From contig JAAYAE010000272.1 of assembly GCA_012719555.1 (NCBI GenBank), positions 1 to 9,145 on the forward strand: a DNA stretch of 9,145 nt, given 5' to 3'. A model generated the notes under the pieces. That model did not search any database. It had not been told where the DNA came from and saw nothing but the letters and a program-made list of their open reading frames with translations. The stretch's first letter is position 1; each line of letters starts with the position of its first letter. Position numbers and translations under genes: made by a program. The stretch comes from Acholeplasmataceae bacterium. GTDB taxonomy: Bacteria; Bacillota; Negativicutes; Acidaminococcales; Acidaminococcaceae. Shown here piece after piece: positions 6,290 through 9,145 of the stretch.

Positions 6290-7351
6290 CTATATCCCTG
6301 CAACAAATCGTTCAAAATCCTTTTGCTCTACGCAGCGCTGCAAGGCAACTTCTTTATCTACAATATGGGTACGTACTAATTTTCCCAAGGCAGCGTCCAT
6401 GCTGACCATACCATATTGTGAACCGGTCTGAATATAAGACTGCAATTGATGAGCTTTACCTTCACGAATAATATTACGCAAAGCAGGTGTAGCCACTAAA
6501 ATCTCGAAGGCAGCCACCCGTGCATTACCGGCTGCTGTTGGCAGCAACTGCTGAGCCACAATACCTTGCAGGGTTCCCGCTAACTGTACCTGTATCTGTC
6601 TTTGCTGATGTTCCGGGAAAACATCAATAATACGATTAACAGTTTGAGCCGCATCTGCCGTATGCAGCGTTGCTAACACCAAATGGCCGGTTTCAGCGGC
6701 CGTAATAGCAATACCTATAGTTTCCGCATCACGCATTTCTCCAACCAAAATCACATCAGGATCTTCACGCAAAGCCGCTCGCAGGCCATTGCCAAAGGTC
6801 AAGGTATCTGAGTTAACCTCCCTTTGGTTAACAATGCTGTTTAGATGTGGGTACCTATACTCAATAGGATCTTCCAGCGTAATAATATGCTCCTGTCTAG
6901 TTTTGTTAATGTAATTAATCATAGCAGCCAAAGTCGTAGATTTACCACTGCCTGTTGGCCCTGTTACTAAGACCAAACCACGTGGCAAGTGCGCAAAAGT
7001 GGCCAAAACCTGTGGTAAATGTAGTTGTTCAAAGGTAGGTATTTCATTGGGAATTAAGCGCAAAACAGCAGCTGCACAACCATTTTGCCTAAAGACATTT
7101 ACACGGAATCCGCTTATATTAGGAATATTATAAGAAAAGTCAACTTCACCCTTAGCTTTAAAAATAAGGCAATGTTTTTCGTCCATTAAAGCATTCGCTA
7201 AGGACAAGGTGTCCTGAGTAGTTAAAGGTTCCATATCCAAGCGGTTAAGTTTACCATTAACACGAAAAACAGGTGGCAAGCCTACCGTTAAATGCACATC
7301 AGATGCTTTTGCTTCTACAGCTTTTAATAATATATCATCAATTTTTAGCAC
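6290..7351 (-). CDS. pilT: Type IV pilus retraction ATPase PilT
   Basis: This hexameric cytoplasmic ATPase depolymerises the pilus, powering twitching, surface attachment and DNA uptake. From the chosen start it has 353 residues, typical of PilT. Motifs in order are Walker A GPTGSGKST (131-139), the Asp box ITLEDPIEY (157-165), Walker B VILVGEMRD with E205, the His-box region TGHLVLATLHT, and the PilT-specific ALRNIIREGK (290-299), close to the canonical AIRNLIREGK. That last motif separates it from PilB/GspE. The GTG at 7351 is preferred because GAGGGG lies 7 nt upstream and the protein then starts with LKIDDIL, as family members do. A GTG at 7366 would add five residues and overlap pilB. 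Cysteines and a zinc motif are absent from the C-terminal region, as expected for PilT. Confidence 0.96.
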   Translation of the reverse strand: MLKIDDILLKAVEAKASDVHLTVGLPPVFRVNGKLNRLDMEPLTTQDTLSLANALMDEKHCLIFKAKGEVDFSYNIPNISGFRVNVFRQNGCAAAVLRLIPNEIPTFEQLHLPQVLATFAHLPRGLVLVTGPTGSGKSTTLAAMINYINKTRQEHIITLEDPIEYRYPHLNSIVNQREVNSDTLTFGNGLRAALREDPDVILVGEMRDAETIGIAITAAETGHLVLATLHTADAAQTVNRIIDVFPEHQQRQIQVQLAGTLQGIVAQQLLPTAAGNARVAAFEILVATPALRNIIREGKAHQLQSYIQTGSQYGMVSMDAALGKLVRTHIVDKEVALQRCVEQKDFERFVAGI

Positions 7352-7355
7352 TATC

Positions 7356-9035
7356 TCACCCCTCACTAAATGCTACCCGCACTAGTTCTTCTAAAGTCGT
7401 CTGTCCTGCCAAAACCTTGGAAATACCATCTTCCCTGATTGTAGACGTCCCTTGTTTTTTTGCTAAAGCGAAAATCTCTTGGTCGGAGGCATGTTGCATA
7501 ATAAGCTTTTTCATTTCCGGTAAAAGCAGCATCACTTCATGAATGGCTAACCGTCCTTGGTAGCCTGTATAATGGCACTGGGCGCATCCCTCACCCTTGC
7601 ACAAGACCAAAGGATCGTGAGGACCTATACCAAGGAGTATTCTTTCATCAGATTCCGGTCCCGGTGTATATTCTGTTTTACAATCAGGACAAATACGGCG
7701 AACAAGACGCTGAGCAACAACTCCCCTAACAGAAGAAACTATTAAAAATGGTTCTATACCCATGTCCAGGAGCCTAGTAATAGCTCCCGGTGCGTCATTA
7801 GTATGCAGGGTAGATAAAACTAAGTGACCTGTGAGAGCAGCGTTAATAGTGATTTCAGCTGTTTCTGCGTCACGCACTTCACCAACCATAATAATATTAG
7901 GATCTTGGCGCAAAATTGTACGTAAGCCATTGGCAAAGGTGAGTCCAGCCTTATTGTTTACCGAAACCTGATTTACCCCGGCAATACGATATTCAACCGG
8001 GTCCTCTACAGTAATAATATTTTTTGCTACGCTATTTAACTTCATCAAAGTAGCATATAAAAGTGTTGATTTTCCACTGCCTGTTGGTCCCGTTGCTAAA
8101 ACCAAGCCATAAGAATTGCTAATCATCTTACTATAAAGCTCCATGTTTTTAGCAGAAAAGCCCAATTCGTTCAGCTTAATATTTACAGCTTCTTTATCCA
8201 AAATACGCATTACTACTTTTTCCCCTAAAATCGTGGGTAAGGTAGAAACACGTACGTCAATCTCTCGTCCTTTTTTCATAATCTTAATACGGCCATCTTG
8301 AGGCAAACGTTTTTCAGCTATATCCATTTCCGCCATAATTTTAATACGAGATAAAAGTGGTGCCTGTGTACTTTTAGGAAAAGTAATAACTTCTCGCAAA
8401 ACACCATCAACTCTAAATCGCACTCTAACCTTGTCTTCTGCCGGTTCAATATGTACGTCACTGGCTTTATCTTGCACCGCCTGATCTAGAAGAGAATTAA
8501 CTATACTAACAATAGGGGCATTTTCCGTTGCATCAACTAAATCCCGAATAGTGGCCGTTACTTCTTCATTTTTCAGCCTATTAACGGCATTTTCCACACG
8601 TCCTTTAACACCGTAATTATTATTAATTGCCGCCACGATATCCTTGGCTTCTGCTAATACTGTCTCAACTTCAAGTCCACTAACCATGCGCACATCATCA
8701 ATGGCATAAAAGTTTGTAGGATCATTCATAGCCAATAGTAAACGACTTCCCTCTATCCGTATAGGCATAATATTGTAGCGCTCTGCCAAAAATAAGGGCA
8801 CCACACTTAAAGCCTCCGCCTGTATCTCCATCTCGCTAAGCTGAACATAGGCTACGCCTAATTGTTGTTCCAATGTACGTAACATTTGCTGTTCGTTAAT
8901 ATACCCCAGAGATATTAACGTTTCGCCTAGTCTTTTCCCGTTGTTTCCCTGCTCAGCTAAAGCATGTTCCAGTTGTTTTTTAGTAATGGCTCCTGCTTCT
9001 ACCAGCAATTCACCCAGACGCTTTTTTCTTTCCAC
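7356..9035 (-). CDS. pilB: Type IV pilus extension ATPase PilB
   Basis: This is the cytoplasmic motor that polymerises pilin at the PilC platform. Its 559 residues are a normal PilB/GspE length. The N-terminal MshEN domain has two 24-residue RLG...Q motifs (residues 6-29 and 35-58) separated by 5 residues, the known c-di-GMP-binding arrangement. The ATPase core has Walker A GPTGSGKST (316-324), the Asp box VEDPVEY, Walker B IIMVGEVRD (E386) and a His-box region STLHTNDAP. A zinc-binding four-cysteine region follows, with CPDC at 449-452 and later cysteines in LCKGEGCAQC (478-487), ahead of TGYQGR. The start is the GTG at 9035, with AGGAGG 7 nt upstream. It is the first gene of the leftward pilB-pilT-pilC block. 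GspE of a type II secretion system is the main alternative, but adjacent pilT makes PilB far more likely. Confidence 0.96.
   Translation of the reverse strand: MERKKRLGELLVEAGAITKKQLEHALAEQGNNGKRLGETLISLGYINEQQMLRTLEQQLGVAYVQLSEMEIQAEALSVVPLFLAERYNIMPIRIEGSRLLLAMNDPTNFYAIDDVRMVSGLEVETVLAEAKDIVAAINNNYGVKGRVENAVNRLKNEEVTATIRDLVDATENAPIVSIVNSLLDQAVQDKASDVHIEPAEDKVRVRFRVDGVLREVITFPKSTQAPLLSRIKIMAEMDIAEKRLPQDGRIKIMKKGREIDVRVSTLPTILGEKVVMRILDKEAVNIKLNELGFSAKNMELYSKMISNSYGLVLATGPTGSGKSTLLYATLMKLNSVAKNIITVEDPVEYRIAGVNQVSVNNKAGLTFANGLRTILRQDPNIIMVGEVRDAETAEITINAALTGHLVLSTLHTNDAPGAITRLLDMGIEPFLIVSSVRGVVAQRLVRRICPDCKTEYTPGPESDERILLGIGPHDPLVLCKGEGCAQCHYTGYQGRLAIHEVMLLLPEMKKLIMQHASDQEIFALAKKQGTSTIREDGISKVLAGQTTLEELVRVAFSEG
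7359..7364 (-). promoter_or_regulatory. pilT ribosome binding site inside the pilB 3' end
   Basis: GAGGGG forms the last two sense codons of pilB just before its TGA and lies 7 nt ahead of the GTG at 7351. This arrangement suggests translational coupling of pilT to pilB and supports the 7351 start. Confidence 0.65.
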
Positions 9036-9042
9036 AAGGAAG

Positions 9043-9048
9043 CCTCCT
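9043..9048 (-). promoter_or_regulatory. pilB ribosome binding site
   Basis: AGGAGG on the minus strand lies 7 nt before the GTG at 9035 and supports this non-ATG start. Confidence 0.75.
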
Positions 9049-9071
9049 TATTTATCTATTCAAACATTAGT

Positions 9072-9077
9072 ATTATA
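9072..9077 (-). promoter_or_regulatory. pilB: -10 box of the pilB promoter
   Basis: A perfect TATAAT on the minus strand would give a start near 9066 and a leader of about 30 nt. At 17 or 18 bp upstream there is no recognisable -35 (AAATAC or GAAATA) and no TGn extension. A promoter of this form would need an activator, or it may be a chance match in AT-rich DNA. Further promoters could lie beyond the window edge. Confidence 0.4.
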
Positions 9078-9105
9078 TCTGAAAAATATGTTTTGTATTT
9101 CCCCA

Positions 9106-9125
9106 GCAAAAAGTTTACCTTTTGC
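9106..9125. repeat. Inverted repeat upstream of pilB
   Basis: GCAAAA-N8-TTTTGC is a perfect inverted repeat with 6 bp arms. It is centred about 50 bp upstream of the predicted pilB transcription start. The position fits an activator operator. The spacer contains GGTAAACTT on the minus strand, a word also found upstream of the pilin gene. Confidence 0.4.
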
Positions 9126-9142
9126 AATAATTATACTATAAT
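9114..9142 (+). promoter_or_regulatory. Possible divergent promoter leaving the window
   Basis: TTTACC (9114-9119) and a perfect TATAAT (9137-9142) are 17 bp apart on the plus strand. This suggests a gene transcribed rightwards beyond the window edge, divergent from pilB. The DNA is very AT-rich here, so chance similarity is possible. Confidence 0.3.
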
Positions 9143-9145
9143 ATA

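Noticed and set aside
9098..9130. Sigma-54 promoter for pilB
   Set aside because: Some bacteria use sigma-54 for pilus genes, but no properly spaced GG and GC elements of the -24/-12 type are present on the minus strand.

Overview
This 9.1 kb window is chromosomal housekeeping DNA with low G+C content. It is probably from a Firmicutes-type bacterium. The strong AGGAGG ribosome binding sites, AT-rich promoters and retractile type IV pilus set suggest a diderm Firmicute such as a Negativicute, but that placement is an inference from gene style and not proven. No mobile element, CRISPR array, tRNA or rRNA was seen.

Left part (1-2135, minus strand): thrC encodes threonine synthase, the last step of threonine synthesis. 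Upstream of it is ybaK, which encodes a small aminoacyl-tRNA deacylase. A 135 bp divergent promoter region (2136-2270) separates ybaK from nadE.

Middle (2271-4169, plus strand): nadE encodes a glutamine-dependent NAD synthetase of the nitrilase-synthetase fusion type. An in-frame TAA at 2778-2780 splits it. The stop lies between the catalytic Glu and Lys of the glutaminase domain and the catalytic Cys. The reading frame continues cleanly for 460 more codons after the stop. This is the most unusual point in the window.

Right part (4307-9035, minus strand): a type IV pilus block is transcribed leftwards in the order pilB (extension ATPase with a double c-di-GMP-binding MshEN motif), pilT (retraction ATPase), pilC (inner-membrane platform) and a prepilin gene with its own apparent promoter. 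PilB and PilT would drive pilus extension and retraction through PilC, using the pilin encoded last. The prepilin peptidase, the secretin and the alignment proteins are not in the window. nadE and the pilus block converge on a perfect 12 bp terminator stem at 4172-4213. The region upstream of pilB (9036-9145) holds a -10 element, an inverted repeat and two sequence words that also occur upstream of the pilin gene.
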